A stretch of DNA of 64,000 nt from Caproicibacterium sp. BJN0003 (lineage in GTDB: Bacteria > Bacillota > Clostridia > Oscillospirales > Acutalibacteraceae): NCBI RefSeq assembly GCF_026314295.1, contig NZ_CP111108.1, positions 1,860,001 through 1,924,000 of the forward strand, written 5' to 3'. A program made the translations under genes and the position numbers. The notes under the pieces are model-generated. The model was given only the letters and a program-made list of their open reading frames with translations, was not told the DNA's origin and did not search any database. Shown here piece by piece: positions 32,435 to 41,934 of this stretch; position 1 is the first letter of the stretch; every line of letters starts with the position of its first letter.

Positions 32435-33882
32435 ATGAAAAAACGACACAACTTCTGAGGAAAGCCTTAAGCAATATTGATTTTTTTAGTGACCAGAATG
32501 GTAACCGTCATGGCATCGTAACCGAGGGAAAGAAGTGCACGATTATAGATATTTCTCATAACCAAATATCCTGCTGGCTCAGAAGATTATTTCTGAGCAC
32601 AAAAGACGGTGTCTGTTCAAATTCGGAAATAGACCTGATTACAAATTATATAGAATCACTAGCTGCAGATGATAGTGTTGAAGCGCGCCCCTATTTTACA
32701 AGGATTGGAGCTGATGACCTTGCCCTGTATTATGATCTTGGAAACAAAGGCCATGATATCGTGACTATCTCGAAAGACGGCGGAATCAAGTTAATAAAAA
32801 ATGACAAATTTGATATCTGTTTTAAGAAAGTACATCCGCAGGTTACACCAAATTTGGAGGTGAAACCAACGCAGCTTTTTAGTTTGCTAAAGCCATTTTT
32901 CCATTTAAAGAATGAAACGGACTTTCTTCTACTTCTCGTATATTTGGTTAGCTGTTTCCTCTACGATATTAATCATCCAATCTTGATTCTTTATGGTGAG
33001 GCAGGTAGCTCCAAATCTAGCACGATTGAGGCAATAGGAGAAATTGTGGATCCCCATGGTGCAGCAAACAGACTCACTATGAACCCGGACAGAAAAAGTA
33101 TGGTGGCGACGCTGTCAAATCGCTATTTTCTCGGCTATGATAACCTTGATTGTGCTCTTAAAAAATGGCAGTCGGATTTGCTGTGCAGTGCAAGCACGGG
33201 CGGAAGCGAACCAATGAGAGTATTATATACAAATAATACGCTGCAGGAAGTAAATTTGAAAGGGTGTGTTTGTCTGAATGGGTTAACCATCGTTGCAACA
33301 GAAAAGGACTTGCTGGATCGTTCCATTCTCATAGAAATGAAAAAAATCCCCACAGAGGAATATCTGCCCGAGTCGGACTTGAAACAGAAGTTTGAGAACA
33401 TATTGCCTGATGTCCTTGGTGCTATCTTTAATACACTACATATAGCTATGCAGTTCCATGTAGATTTGCAGCCATTGGCCCACGGTAGAATGCAGGATTT
33501 TGCCCAGTGGGGATTTTGTATCGCGCAGGCCCTCGGTGAGAAAGGGGAAAAGTTTAGTAAGCTCTATGCTACCAATACTCAATGCGCACAGAAGGAATCC
33601 AAATTGCCGTTAATTCAGGACTGCCTGACCTCCCTGATGTGCGACCAACACGAATGGAGTGGGTCAATGACCAAGTTAAGGGATGCTTTGTGGACGGTAG
33701 CAAAAAGCAAAAGCTACAAGTTGTCTGAATTTCCTGCAAACGCTAGTGTACTTTCCCGACAGTTGGGCACAAATAGACAGGCACTAGAAGGTCAAGGAAT
33801 TTCATATGTTCAGCATATTGGAGGAGATCGCCATATCATCATTAAAAATGAGAATGTTCAAGAAGGTCTCTGCTTTGCCTAA
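32431..33882 (+). CDS. Phage/plasmid-type replication ATPase
   Basis: 483 residues. Walker A GEAGSSKSS near residue 189, then YDNLDCALKKWQSDLLC and ATEKDLLDRSILIEM, the layout of D5/DUF927-like primase-helicase ATPases of satellites and ICEs; C-terminal winged-helix-like end (ANASVLSRQLGTNRQAL). Probably unwinds or loads at the element's origin. Unlike the minus-strand DUF927 protein at 25.5 kb it is shorter and not clearly orthologous. Confidence 0.72.
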   Translation: MNEKTTQLLRKALSNIDFFSDQNGNRHGIVTEGKKCTIIDISHNQISCWLRRLFLSTKDGVCSNSEIDLITNYIESLAADDSVEARPYFTRIGADDLALYYDLGNKGHDIVTISKDGGIKLIKNDKFDICFKKVHPQVTPNLEVKPTQLFSLLKPFFHLKNETDFLLLLVYLVSCFLYDINHPILILYGEAGSSKSSTIEAIGEIVDPHGAANRLTMNPDRKSMVATLSNRYFLGYDNLDCALKKWQSDLLCSASTGGSEPMRVLYTNNTLQEVNLKGCVCLNGLTIVATEKDLLDRSILIEMKKIPTEEYLPESDLKQKFENILPDVLGAIFNTLHIAMQFHVDLQPLAHGRMQDFAQWGFCIAQALGEKGEKFSKLYATNTQCAQKESKLPLIQDCLTSLMCDQHEWSGSMTKLRDALWTVAKSKSYKLSEFPANASVLSRQLGTNRQALEGQGISYVQHIGGDRHIIIKNENVQEGLCFA

Positions 33883-33893
33883 GTATCGCTGAT

Positions 33894-34070
33894 GGCGGCA
33901 TTTGCGGCAATTTAAAAAATCCCCGAGAAAGCAACACAATGCTTTTTCGGGGATTTAATTTTTATTCCAAGCAACATAATTTTGAAGTTAGATATATCAT
34001 GAATTTAGCTGTTTATGATTTGATTAGGGTTCGATGGTTAAAAGATACCCTGTAATGCCGCAAATGCCGC
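33894..34070. repeat. 15-bp inverted repeats flanking a terminator; possible replication origin
   Basis: GCGGCATTTGCGGCA (33,895-33,909) starts 12 bases behind the ATPase stop and its exact reverse complement TGCCGCAAATGCCGC lies at 34,056-34,070. Each arm is itself a repeat of GCGGCA/TGCGGCA. Between them is a strong terminator (AAATCCCCGAGAAAGC with GCTTTTTCGGGGATTT, 33,917-33,956, then AATTTTTATT). Position next to a replication ATPase makes an initiator-binding origin plausible. Confidence 0.6.
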
Positions 34071-34221
34071 ATGCCAATGTTTTAATCATTTTGGAGAGAC
34101 TACTCAGCCTTCGCCAAATGGCTTTCTAACACTGCGCCGTTTTTCGTTGCTACTTGGCTATTGCAAAAAAATAATGCGTTGATTCATTAGCTTCTTATTG
34201 AAGATTGGATAAAGATGAAAT

Positions 34222-34258
34222 ATAGTTACATTGCTTTAACTTAAAACAATGTAACTAT
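34222..34258. terminator. 12-bp perfect stem-loop behind pglZ
   Basis: ATAGTTACATTG and CAATGTAACTAT around a 13-base loop. It lies 100 bases past the pglZ stop, where brxL would be expected in an intact BREX locus. No T run on the minus strand. The stretch 33,883-34,357 holds no gene. Confidence 0.5.
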
Positions 34259-34357
34259 TAATAGATTTCTTTAAGAAGACCTCGAAACAGAGCGAATGTA
34301 GTTGAGTATAGTAGAAACTATTTTTCCGTAACAAAACCATCCACTTCAAATTCGGCA

Positions 34358-36892
34358 TTACAAATCAAGTCCAAGATTGTCAGAAAAAGTAAGATCCATG
34401 ACGACAGCATGGCGGAATACCTCAATGTCATTGCTTTCGTCGTAGACCACCAAATAATAATGCCTGTCTTTATCATATTTCTTGTTCTTAAATGTAAACC
34501 GCACCCGGAAAATACGTTTCTGAGCATTCGAATCACGCTTGTCCGCAACATAGATATTTTCATTGGAGATTTTTTCATTGTCCTCAGACACAAAATACAG
34601 GCGGAAACTGGTTCCTTTGACTACATCACTTACCGGCTCCGACTGAATAAAATCCAGAGTGGTAATCATGTTGGTAATCTTTTGGACAAGGCTTACCAGC
34701 ATGATTTGCACCGTTCTGGTCTCCATATGGCCCTTTTCCATCTTGATGTCGATGACTGGAATCAGCATCTCCTGCGGAGAGGAACCGCCATGTACATAAT
34801 TTTGCCCGCCGCTGCCAGGTGTTTTGAAAACACTTGTGCTACAAGGGAAGGACACAATTTTATCATCATGATTCCTAAGCAAATATCCCAGGCTTAAATT
34901 ACAAATGCCATTATCCTGAACCGGCTGTTTCGATACGATATAGCGGCGTTTTGCAATGCAATCTTTGTCCATTACGCCACCGATTTTATCACTTTCGCGT
35001 ACTTTGTCACGTTTATAAATAAAGCCGTGATCCGCCGTGACAATAAAATGCAGCGTATTACCGTTTTGGGCAACATTCCGTATTAATTCAGCAATCTCAT
35101 TGACTGTCTTTTCACAAGCATCAAAGACCTCATCCTCAGTATGCTCACCATGCACATCAATCTGGTCATGATAAATGTAAACGACCTGCTTACCAGTGAA
35201 GACTCCCCTCAATGCTTCCTTGTCCTTGTTCATATTCTTAATATCATCGAATTGGACACAGCAGCTTTCCGGCACTGCGGCCTGTAAAACAGATTGTCTT
35301 GTAGCAAGATCTACGCAGTATACGCCATCTACTAGTTCCTTTCCATCATCTGTCAGTTCCAGTGTGGTATGCGGCAGCAATGCCGCCATGCCAAGGCGTG
35401 TGTAAGAAGGCAAAGTACTGAGCATGGCTTCCAGCTTTGCCGTGCATTTCGGGTCATCCTGCATCTTCGTAAACAGTTCACGGCCAACCTCATATCTCAT
35501 AGCGTCGGAAATGATAACCACCGTGCGCTCGCTGTTGTTTTTGACGTACCGGTCAAAGAAATTTTGCTGTAACGGCATACTGGACAGCGCGTCCGGTTCC
35601 AGCAGCCCTTCATTCCACTTTGGCAACTGTTTACCAAGATACTCATTGGTATAGATGTTTTCAATCAAATTCCGCAGCGGTTCAAATCCTTCGGTATTGT
35701 CCAGTTTATCGTAACAAGAATAGAACTGCCGATATTTTGCATCAATCAGGCAATCGGTAGATTGATACTGGTTGACGATGGCCTTAAACCCATTTGGGCA
35801 GGTATAATTGACTGCCATAATCAAGCTATAGGCACTGTCCAGTACCTGATATGCCAAGGAAAACTTCTTTCCAAAGTGCATCTTCAGCCGCATTTTGCAA
35901 ATCTCCGGAATGGTGCGACTCCCCAGCTTAGCACCGGCATCTTCCTCCAAAAGGCGTTTTACCAACCAACGTAAAATAACAGAATCTATCTGCGCAAAAG
36001 AATCACATTCCACCAATGCTTCCGGTTCATATTTATCCAATGCTGAAGCAACATTCAGACCGGCCGCCACATGGGCGGAAAGCTCATCATAGCGATCCCG
36101 GTAGAGGTAGTTATTCATCAGGCTGTCAAGGAAAGCAATGATATTTCCCGATTTATAAGAGACAAAAGACTGCCATCCTGTCGGCAATTCCTTTTTAATA
36201 TATTTTTCCGCGTAGGTCACAAACATGGTGACAACCAGCTTTTCGAGGGTTGGCTTGTTGTCGGTATAGCCGAATTGCTGCTCACAAAACTTCCAGAAAT
36301 CGGGAAGCAGGTCATATTTATCGAATTCAGCGAGAAATTTATTGTCTTCCAAGCTGTCATCTGTCAAAAGAACTCGAACTACTTCATCAAAGGAACACAT
36401 TCTGGTGCGGCAGATTGCGCTCATAAGGCCAATCAGAATGTTTTCCTCATTGAAGTTATCAATTTCCAAGTCATAAAACCGCTGCGTCCGTTCCTTATTT
36501 GCAAAAAACTTAATATGCTTTTCAATGACCGGCTTGTACTTTTCATTGATTTTCAAATCCGCACATATCAGCGAAGCACGGTCCGCATGAAAGCGTTTGG
36601 AATACAGAAGGGTGTCTTCCAGATGGTTGTCCCGGACATCCGGCTTCGGAAACGGTGCATAGATAAGATAGTTAGTCGTCTTGTCCTGCCGCTCCAGAAA
36701 ATATTTTGTTTGGAACTGATTGTCCGGTTCCAGCTTCAGAATTTTGGCATTCTCCAACTGAATGGAGTCAATATCCTCAGCAAAATCGGCTTTATCGTCG
36801 TACCAAAAAACCAGTTTGCGGGTATCTCCCACAAACTCGGCATTCAGACGGTCAATGATTTGCTTCAAATTAAGTTCACTCAAGCGTTTCAC
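34358..36892 (-). CDS. pglZ: BREX type-1 phosphatase-like protein PglZ
   Basis: 844 residues, ATG at 36892. N-terminal region with LVFWYDDKADFAEDID, central PglZ alkaline-phosphatase-superfamily domain with VIISDAMRYEVGRELF near residue 460 and ADHGFIYKRD near 618. The length fits PglZ type A (BREX-1). In active BREX it works with PglX methyltransferase, BrxC and others to block phage replication. Overlaps the phospholipase-D-like gene by 4 bp. The gene itself appears whole, but its partners are not. Confidence 0.9.
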   Translation of the reverse strand: MKRLSELNLKQIIDRLNAEFVGDTRKLVFWYDDKADFAEDIDSIQLENAKILKLEPDNQFQTKYFLERQDKTTNYLIYAPFPKPDVRDNHLEDTLLYSKRFHADRASLICADLKINEKYKPVIEKHIKFFANKERTQRFYDLEIDNFNEENILIGLMSAICRTRMCSFDEVVRVLLTDDSLEDNKFLAEFDKYDLLPDFWKFCEQQFGYTDNKPTLEKLVVTMFVTYAEKYIKKELPTGWQSFVSYKSGNIIAFLDSLMNNYLYRDRYDELSAHVAAGLNVASALDKYEPEALVECDSFAQIDSVILRWLVKRLLEEDAGAKLGSRTIPEICKMRLKMHFGKKFSLAYQVLDSAYSLIMAVNYTCPNGFKAIVNQYQSTDCLIDAKYRQFYSCYDKLDNTEGFEPLRNLIENIYTNEYLGKQLPKWNEGLLEPDALSSMPLQQNFFDRYVKNNSERTVVIISDAMRYEVGRELFTKMQDDPKCTAKLEAMLSTLPSYTRLGMAALLPHTTLELTDDGKELVDGVYCVDLATRQSVLQAAVPESCCVQFDDIKNMNKDKEALRGVFTGKQVVYIYHDQIDVHGEHTEDEVFDACEKTVNEIAELIRNVAQNGNTLHFIVTADHGFIYKRDKVRESDKIGGVMDKDCIAKRRYIVSKQPVQDNGICNLSLGYLLRNHDDKIVSFPCSTSVFKTPGSGGQNYVHGGSSPQEMLIPVIDIKMEKGHMETRTVQIMLVSLVQKITNMITTLDFIQSEPVSDVVKGTSFRLYFVSEDNEKISNENIYVADKRDSNAQKRIFRVRFTFKNKKYDKDRHYYLVVYDESNDIEVFRHAVVMDLTFSDNLGLDL

Positions 36893-37629
36893 ATCCTTTC
36901 TCGCTTGATCCGAATAAATTCATCCGCAAACCGCTCTGCTATATCTCTACTATGCTCAATACTCAATGTTTCTTTGTTATATTGAGCTTTTTTTGACCAG
37001 TTGTAGGAACCATGTATCACGGTTTCAAGATCAATTACACAGAATTTGTGATGAACTATATTATTAAAATACTTACCAAATGCAGGAATTCTATATGTTT
37101 CAAAACTATCCTCAAATGGTAATCCAGCATCAGCGTTTATTTTATCATCATCAATGATGATCTGAATATTAAGTCCAAGTTCTCTTTTTTTCTTCAATAG
37201 TTCAAACAAAACTGGGTCTGTAAACCATGCGACAGCCACCCATATCGCATATTTTGCACGATTTAATTCACCAATGATTTGGGCTTGCAAGTATTCAAAA
37301 TAGACTTCCTGTGAAATCTGTTCCTGCGATTTTCCCTCTCCAATACGGATGTAGACATTACCTATGTCATATTCTTCTGTTCCTTCATAGATTTCCGCAC
37401 ACCATTTCTGTAATTGCTTAAGGTACTGCTCTAATCGAGCCTTATATTCTGGAGCAACACGTATCTCGACATCTTCATAATGTTGCCAACTCTTTGTGGT
37501 AAATTGATATTGAGGTGCAAAGGTAATAAATGCCCCTCTTAAAAGCGAGAGCACATCTTCTTTTTGAGGGTAGTCGCTGACTTTAATAGTACGTATCAGC
37601 AAATTATAATATTTTTCTGCTGTCATCAC
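36889..37629 (-). CDS. Phospholipase-D-like (HKD) protein within the BREX remnant
   Basis: 246 residues. A single HKD motif: HHKFCVID near residue 191, followed by GSYNWSKKA, typical of PLD-family nucleases such as Nuc/BfiI that act as dimers. The N-terminal 90 residues are unrelated and may recognise a partner. Encoded 8 bases behind pglX and overlapping pglZ, so clearly part of the operon. Not one of the six core BREX-1 genes; likely a nuclease accessory. Confidence 0.78.
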   Translation of the reverse strand: MMTAEKYYNLLIRTIKVSDYPQKEDVLSLLRGAFITFAPQYQFTTKSWQHYEDVEIRVAPEYKARLEQYLKQLQKWCAEIYEGTEEYDIGNVYIRIGEGKSQEQISQEVYFEYLQAQIIGELNRAKYAIWVAVAWFTDPVLFELLKKKRELGLNIQIIIDDDKINADAGLPFEDSFETYRIPAFGKYFNNIVHHKFCVIDLETVIHGSYNWSKKAQYNKETLSIEHSRDIAERFADEFIRIKRERM

Positions 37630-37636
37630 TATCGCC

Positions 37637-38578
37637 TCAAATCTTCGCCAAAACCTGATAGAATTTGCCGTCCGTGTCGGTCTGAACCTTTTCGTAATTA
37701 ACTTTTACGCCGTCGTCCAAATCAATCGAAACTCGGGCAAGGGCAAGGTGGGCAATCTTCTCATCGTAATCCTTGCATTCCTTTATCTGCTTTTGAAGTT
37801 TTTCCTTTCGCTTCGTGGCGGCGGTCACTTCGCGGGCGTTTTGACTGTTGTCAATCGTGTCCTGCATCCGGGTAATTTCGTTTTCATAAACGCGTTCCAT
37901 GCGGTGCAGGTAGTCAATCCGCAGGTTGCCGATGGTGTTTTCATTATAGCGGTGTATATAAATGAGTGCCTTAAAGCCGTTCTGCTTGCCACTGTCAAAA
38001 AGCCAGTAGATTGGGCGCTTCTTATAAGTCTTGCAGTGATCCTTGAAGAAATCATTCAGAAAATAGTTCCGGATGACTTCCCGACTGGTGTTGCCCTTAT
38101 TGCCTAATGCCTTGGCAATAAAGTCCAAGTTTTCCTCCAGCGTTTCCGCGCCATAGACTTTTTTTAACCATGCGCAAAATAGGCCGACAATGTCGTCTTC
38201 AAAATAGGCTTCATCGGTGACGGGAATGCAGTTGTCAACATCTGGCTCAAAAGTAAGGTCTGTAGCCGTTTCCCAGCTTTCACTGTTCCTAAACTTTGGA
38301 TAGTGATATTTTGCCATGCTGATTCCTGCATAATGTGAACCAAAAGGTAAATCCCCATTTTCGTCACAGGCTGCCTGCCCTTTGTATTTCCAAAAAACCT
38401 TGTCAAAATTGCCACCTGCAAAAACGAGACCAGACTTGTCCAGTGAATAGCGGCCAAACATGCAACCTACTGCATAGGAAAGGAAGGACTTTATTACGTC
38501 GCATTTGGTAAGAACGTAATTATTCCCCTTCATGTTTTCGGGTATTTCGCCTTTGGTGTCGTAAATGCGGGCGACAGT
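37637..38578 (-). pseudogene. pglX: BREX pglX, C-terminal fragment
   Basis: The frame runs from the junction near 38,578 to the stop at 37,637; the first ATG in it is at 38,533 and has no good binding site. Matches the C terminus of the BREX-1 adenine methyltransferase (FGRYSLDKSGLVFAGG, IYWLFDSGKQNGFKALIYIHRY, a helical tail). The catalytic N-terminal 800 or so residues, including the NPPY motif, are gone; the frame meets a GIY-YIG gene of the opposite strand. Confidence 0.85.
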
Positions 38579-38579
38579 G

Positions 38580-38939
38580 ATGGATTCTGCGAAACGGAAG
38601 GAACTGAAGAATGCCTATAAAGATAAAACTGCCATCGGCGGTATCTACCGCATCCAGTGCAGCGGCAACGGCCGCGCATGGGTGAAATCCACAACCAACC
38701 TGGCGGGTCAGCAGAACAAGTTTGCATTTTCCGTTTCGACTAATTCCTGTCCGGAACCGGCCATGCAAACGGAGTGGATGGAATACGGATCACAATCGTT
38801 TTCATTTGACGTTCTTGAGGAATTGAAAAAGAAAGAGACTCAAACGGAACGTGAATTTTCGGAGGATATTACGACTCTCCTTGAAATATGGCTGGAAAAG
38901 CATCGACAGGAAGGAGTCTCACATGGAACAGATCATTAA
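38580..38939 (+). CDS. GIY-YIG domain protein
   Basis: 119 residues, ATG at 38580. GIY-YIG-type core ([19 protein letters not shown]) with later [19 protein letters not shown], matching a small clostridial GIY-YIG family. The start codon lies exactly at the junction with pglX, so the native promoter and ribosome site have been lost and expression is doubtful. Overlaps the DUF2087 gene by 17 bp. Confidence 0.75.
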   Translation: MDSAKRKELKNAYKDKTAIGGIYRIQCSGNGRAWVKSTTNLAGQQNKFAFSVSTNSCPEPAMQTEWMEYGSQSFSFDVLEELKKKETQTEREFSEDITTLLEIWLEKHRQEGVSHGTDH

Positions 38940-39225
38940 AATCAAACAGTTTCTTGACGATTCCGGAAAAATCACGCAGCTGCCGCAAAAGCAGAAAGTG
39001 AGACGCGCCCTGTTGGAATATCTCACCGGAAAATTCGAACTAGGCCGTACGTATTCGGAACAGAAAGTCAACGATATCTGCAACCAGTGGCACACCTTTG
39101 GAGATTACTTTATCCTTCGGCGAGAACTTGTCGATCACGGCCTTTTGTGCCGCGAACGGGATGGTTCCCGCTACTGGAGAGCACAGACCACCCGACAAGA
39201 AATAGGGCTTGATCATGAATCGTGA
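38923..39225 (+). CDS. DUF2087 domain protein
   Basis: 100 residues from the ATG at 38923 (GACAGGAAGGAGTCTCAC upstream). Pattern [50 protein letters not shown] fits the DUF2087 winged-helix-like family. Commonly found beside GIY-YIG and acetyltransferase genes in clostridial cassettes. Overlaps the next gene's start. Confidence 0.8.
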   Translation: MEQIIKIKQFLDDSGKITQLPQKQKVRRALLEYLTGKFELGRTYSEQKVNDICNQWHTFGDYFILRRELVDHGLLCRERDGSRYWRAQTTRQEIGLDHES

Positions 39226-39712
39226 ATTTCATCCCATTGACCGGAATACTTGGAACAGGATGCCGTATTTTTACTATTTTACAAAGATGCTTCCTACCGG
39301 GTACAGCCTTACGGTTGAGGTGGACATTACAAATACCTACCATACGGTCAAAAGAGGGGGTAAAAAATTCTTTCCTGCTTATTTGTATCTTGCATCGCGC
39401 CTGATTGCCCGGCAGCAGGAATTCCGTATTGCTGAGCAGAATGGACAATTGGGATATTATGAGGTGTTACATCCTTCCTATGCCTGCTTCCATGAGGATG
39501 ATAAGACCATGTCCAGCCTATGGACGGAATACGACTCCGATTTCGAGACGTTTTATAGTAACTATATGGAGGATCAAAAGCAATACGCAGGGAATCACGG
39601 AATTGTCGCAAAGACCGATCTCCCCGATAACAATTACATGGTCGGTATGTTGCCCTGGACGCAGTTTTCGAGCTATGCTGCCGGTGCCTTATGGCATCGG
39701 CAGAAATGCTAG
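39215..39712 (+). pseudogene. Chloramphenicol acetyltransferase-like gene, 3' truncated
   Basis: 165 residues from the ATG at 39215. The first 155 match the CAT family (FHPIDRNTWNRMPYFYYF, GYSLTVEVDITNT, PAYLYLASRL, LPWTQFSSY). The catalytic HHxxxDG motif near the C terminus of the normal 210-220 residue enzyme is missing, because the frame leaves the family near 39,680. No resistance activity expected. Confidence 0.85.
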
Positions 39713-40026
39713 GCATAGAGAGCAGGAACGATAGAATAAAGACCATATCACTGGTGGTACTGACGTCCGAATTATTAGGTAGTGTGAATCATTGTGCCGC
39801 ACGTTCAAATCTGCGCAACTCAACATTTTTTGCAAGCACGGTTTTAGAAATACTTTCGACCAAAACGGCGGCGGTTCTCAGAACGCCGCCCTTGATTTCC
39901 CATGTATCTACATATTTTATTTTGCCCCACTTTACTACCCGTGTTTGAAGTTTACACAGAATCTGGGATACACCCCCTCAAATTTGGCGAGAGTAAGGCC
40001 GGCGCGCCCTTGCCGCTTCCAAAAAG
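39713..40026. other. Junction DNA without a clear gene
   Basis: Contains a GC-rich hairpin (GGCGGCGGTTCTCAGAACGCCGCC, 39,875-39,899) and, near 39,950-39,970, GTTTACACAGAATCTGGGA, which resembles the ends of IS256-family elements. An open minus frame of about 50 residues here is too short and uncertain to call. Confidence 0.4.
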
Positions 40027-40155
40027 CTACTGGATCTCTTGCTGTTCTTTTTCCGCCTGTAACTGCTTTTTCTTTTCCTGAAGCTCCTAAATTTTCTGAT
40101 TGATATCCAAAATCTGCTCTTCAACCGACTTCCGTACTCTGCGTGGCATACGCAT
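40027..40155 (-). pseudogene. Small coiled-coil ICE gene with an amber codon
   Basis: From the ATG at 40155 (GGAGGGAAA upstream): MRMPRRVRKSVEEQILDI, then TAG at codon 23 (40,087-40,089), then ELQEKKKQLQAEKEQ to the stop at 40,027. Resembles short basic/coiled-coil proteins encoded near the relaxase in Tn1549-type ICEs. Relic of a second conjugative element. Confidence 0.55.
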
Positions 40156-40326
40156 TTTCCCTCCGTATTAATACGCTTCTACCATAACTTTTTTCCCTTT
40201 AAAAGCAAGGCTTAGATCGGAGTAATGGTGCTATGATAAAAATAACAAGTTCCATGATATGAGCAAAACGCAACAATGATACCCATCACTTAAAAACATC
40301 CAACCATATCCATAAAATTACAAGTA

Positions 40327-41221
40327 TTATTGCTCATAATTGGTAGTGATTGAGCTTACCAAATTTTCCTCCAAATAAAGTTGAGCGGAATAAGCTGCAT
40401 TTGCACCATCCGACATAGCCGTCATGATTTGGTAAAGCTGCTTCTTTCTCAAATCACCCGCAACAAAAGCGCCCGGAATCTTCGTCGTACCATTTCTATC
40501 CGCACCGACATAGCCATCAGGAAGCAAAAGTTCTTTGGGGATAAGTTTTGTGCTTGGGTTCATGCCGATATCAATAAAAACTCCGTCGACGCGGATGTCG
40601 TTCTCCGCCCCGGTTTCAGAATCTTTCACCCGAATACGCTCCACCTCGTCAGTGCCCAACATTCGACAGATTTCCTGATGGTAAAGCACGGAAACATTTT
40701 GCCTTTCAAGAGTCTGCTTTCTCAAGGAATATATAGCCGACAGGTGCGCCCCGTGATAAACCAAGGAGACATGCCTGCAAATTTCGGAAAGCGCAGCTGT
40801 ATCTCCCACCGCAGTACTTCCTCCGCCAATCACCGCGACATGTCGATTACGGAAAAAATTCCCGTCGCACGTTGCGCAATAAGAAACGCCCCGACCCGAA
40901 AATCCTTTTTCGCCTGGAATTTCCAGCTTTTTACGTTCGGAACCAAGTGCAAGAATCACGGCCTTTGCTTCATACTGATTTGACTTGTGTTGTAACAGTT
41001 TTCCGCTCTTCATTCAGACAAAATACGGTTGCTTCTTCCATGACCACCTTTACTCCCGATGCTTTCACATGGGATTCAAAATCAGCCGCGAGTTCCATAC
41101 CGGAAATGTTTTTAAATCCGGGATAATTGTCGATTTTGTAGGTCATGGCCGCCTGCCCGCCAAGCGACATTTTCTCAATGACCAGCGTAAACAAACCGGC
41201 CCTGGAAGTGTAAATTGCCAA
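40327..41221 (-). pseudogene. trxB: Thioredoxin reductase, 5' truncated and frameshifted
   Basis: Homology starts inside the FAD domain (LAIYTSRAGL) with the GxGxxG start missing, runs through LGGQAAMTYKIDNYPGF, then shifts frame at about 41,000 (NEERKTVTTQ continues as SNQYEAKAVILALGS), and goes on normally through the redox site CATC, GGGSTAVGD and FVAGDLRKK to the stop. The 5' end abuts the gpx terminator. Non-functional. It would have supplied thioredoxin to this redox cluster. Confidence 0.88.
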
Positions 41222-41250
41222 CGTAAGCTTCCATTGTTTTAAAGATAAAA

Positions 41251-41286
41251 AAAAGCAACCACACAGATACTGCATGGTTGCTTTTT
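41251..41286 (-). terminator. Terminator of gpx
   Basis: AAAAGCAACCA and TGGTTGCTTTT form a perfect 11-bp stem, 11 bases behind the gpx stop, with A/T tracts on both sides. Confidence 0.85.
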
Positions 41287-41296
41287 CTTATAAAAA

Positions 41297-41842
41297 TCAA
41301 AGCATACTCTTAATGATTGGATCAAGCTCTTCCGGCGTGACCGTCGGCTCATATCTTCCCTTTACGATTCCGTCGCGACTGATCAGGAATTTCGTGAAAT
41401 TCCATTTGACCTCGTCGCCTTCCAGATTTTCGGGATAATGTTCCTTTACTACGCTTTGAATTTTCCGTCCGCTTTCTTTTTCCAATTCAAAGCCTTTAAA
41501 GGGAGCAGCTTTGGTGAGGAATTTGAAAAGTGGATCGGCATTTTCCCCTCGCACATCAATTTTTGAAAACATTGGAAAAGTAACGCCGTAATTCAGTCTA
41601 CAAAATGACGAAATTTCCTGATTGTTTCCCGGCTCCTGTGCAAGGAACTGATTGGATGGAAAGCCAAGGATCACGAAGCCACGGTCCCTATATGTCTGAT
41701 AAAGTTTTTCAAGCCCATCATACTGAGGGGTAAATCCGCATTTGCTGGCTGTGTTCACGATCAGCACGATCTTCCCTTTATACTCGGAGAGCGATACTCT
41801 ATTCCCTTTGATATCGTTCACCGCAAAATCATAGATACTCAT
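41297..41842 (-). CDS. gpx: Glutathione peroxidase family thiol peroxidase
   Basis: 181 residues. Cysteine-type active site in NTASKCGFTPQY (Cys about 35), FPSNQF and WNFTKFL motifs supply the Gln and Trp/Asn of the tetrad. In bacteria of this type the reductant is usually thioredoxin, not glutathione. Start ATG at 41842 after AAAGGAGTAACCACC. Removes hydrogen or lipid peroxides. Confidence 0.9.
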   Translation of the reverse strand: MSIYDFAVNDIKGNRVSLSEYKGKIVLIVNTASKCGFTPQYDGLEKLYQTYRDRGFVILGFPSNQFLAQEPGNNQEISSFCRLNYGVTFPMFSKIDVRGENADPLFKFLTKAAPFKGFELEKESGRKIQSVVKEHYPENLEGDEVKWNFTKFLISRDGIVKGRYEPTVTPEELDPIIKSML

Positions 41843-41934
41843 GGTGGTTACTCCTTTCTAACTTAATTTCTAAATTTAATTTTTGAGATACCGAATTCTG
41901 GTGAGCCTTTCTCACGCCGAAATCCGTCATTGTC

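Noticed and set aside
36071-36985. A 304-codon plus-strand frame opposite pglZ
   Set aside because: Antisense to conserved PglZ coding sequence; no start signal.
39940-39990. IS256-family terminal repeat
   Set aside because: GTTTACACAGAATCTGGGA is suggestive, but there is no transposase fragment or second end nearby, so it is mentioned only as part of junction DNA.
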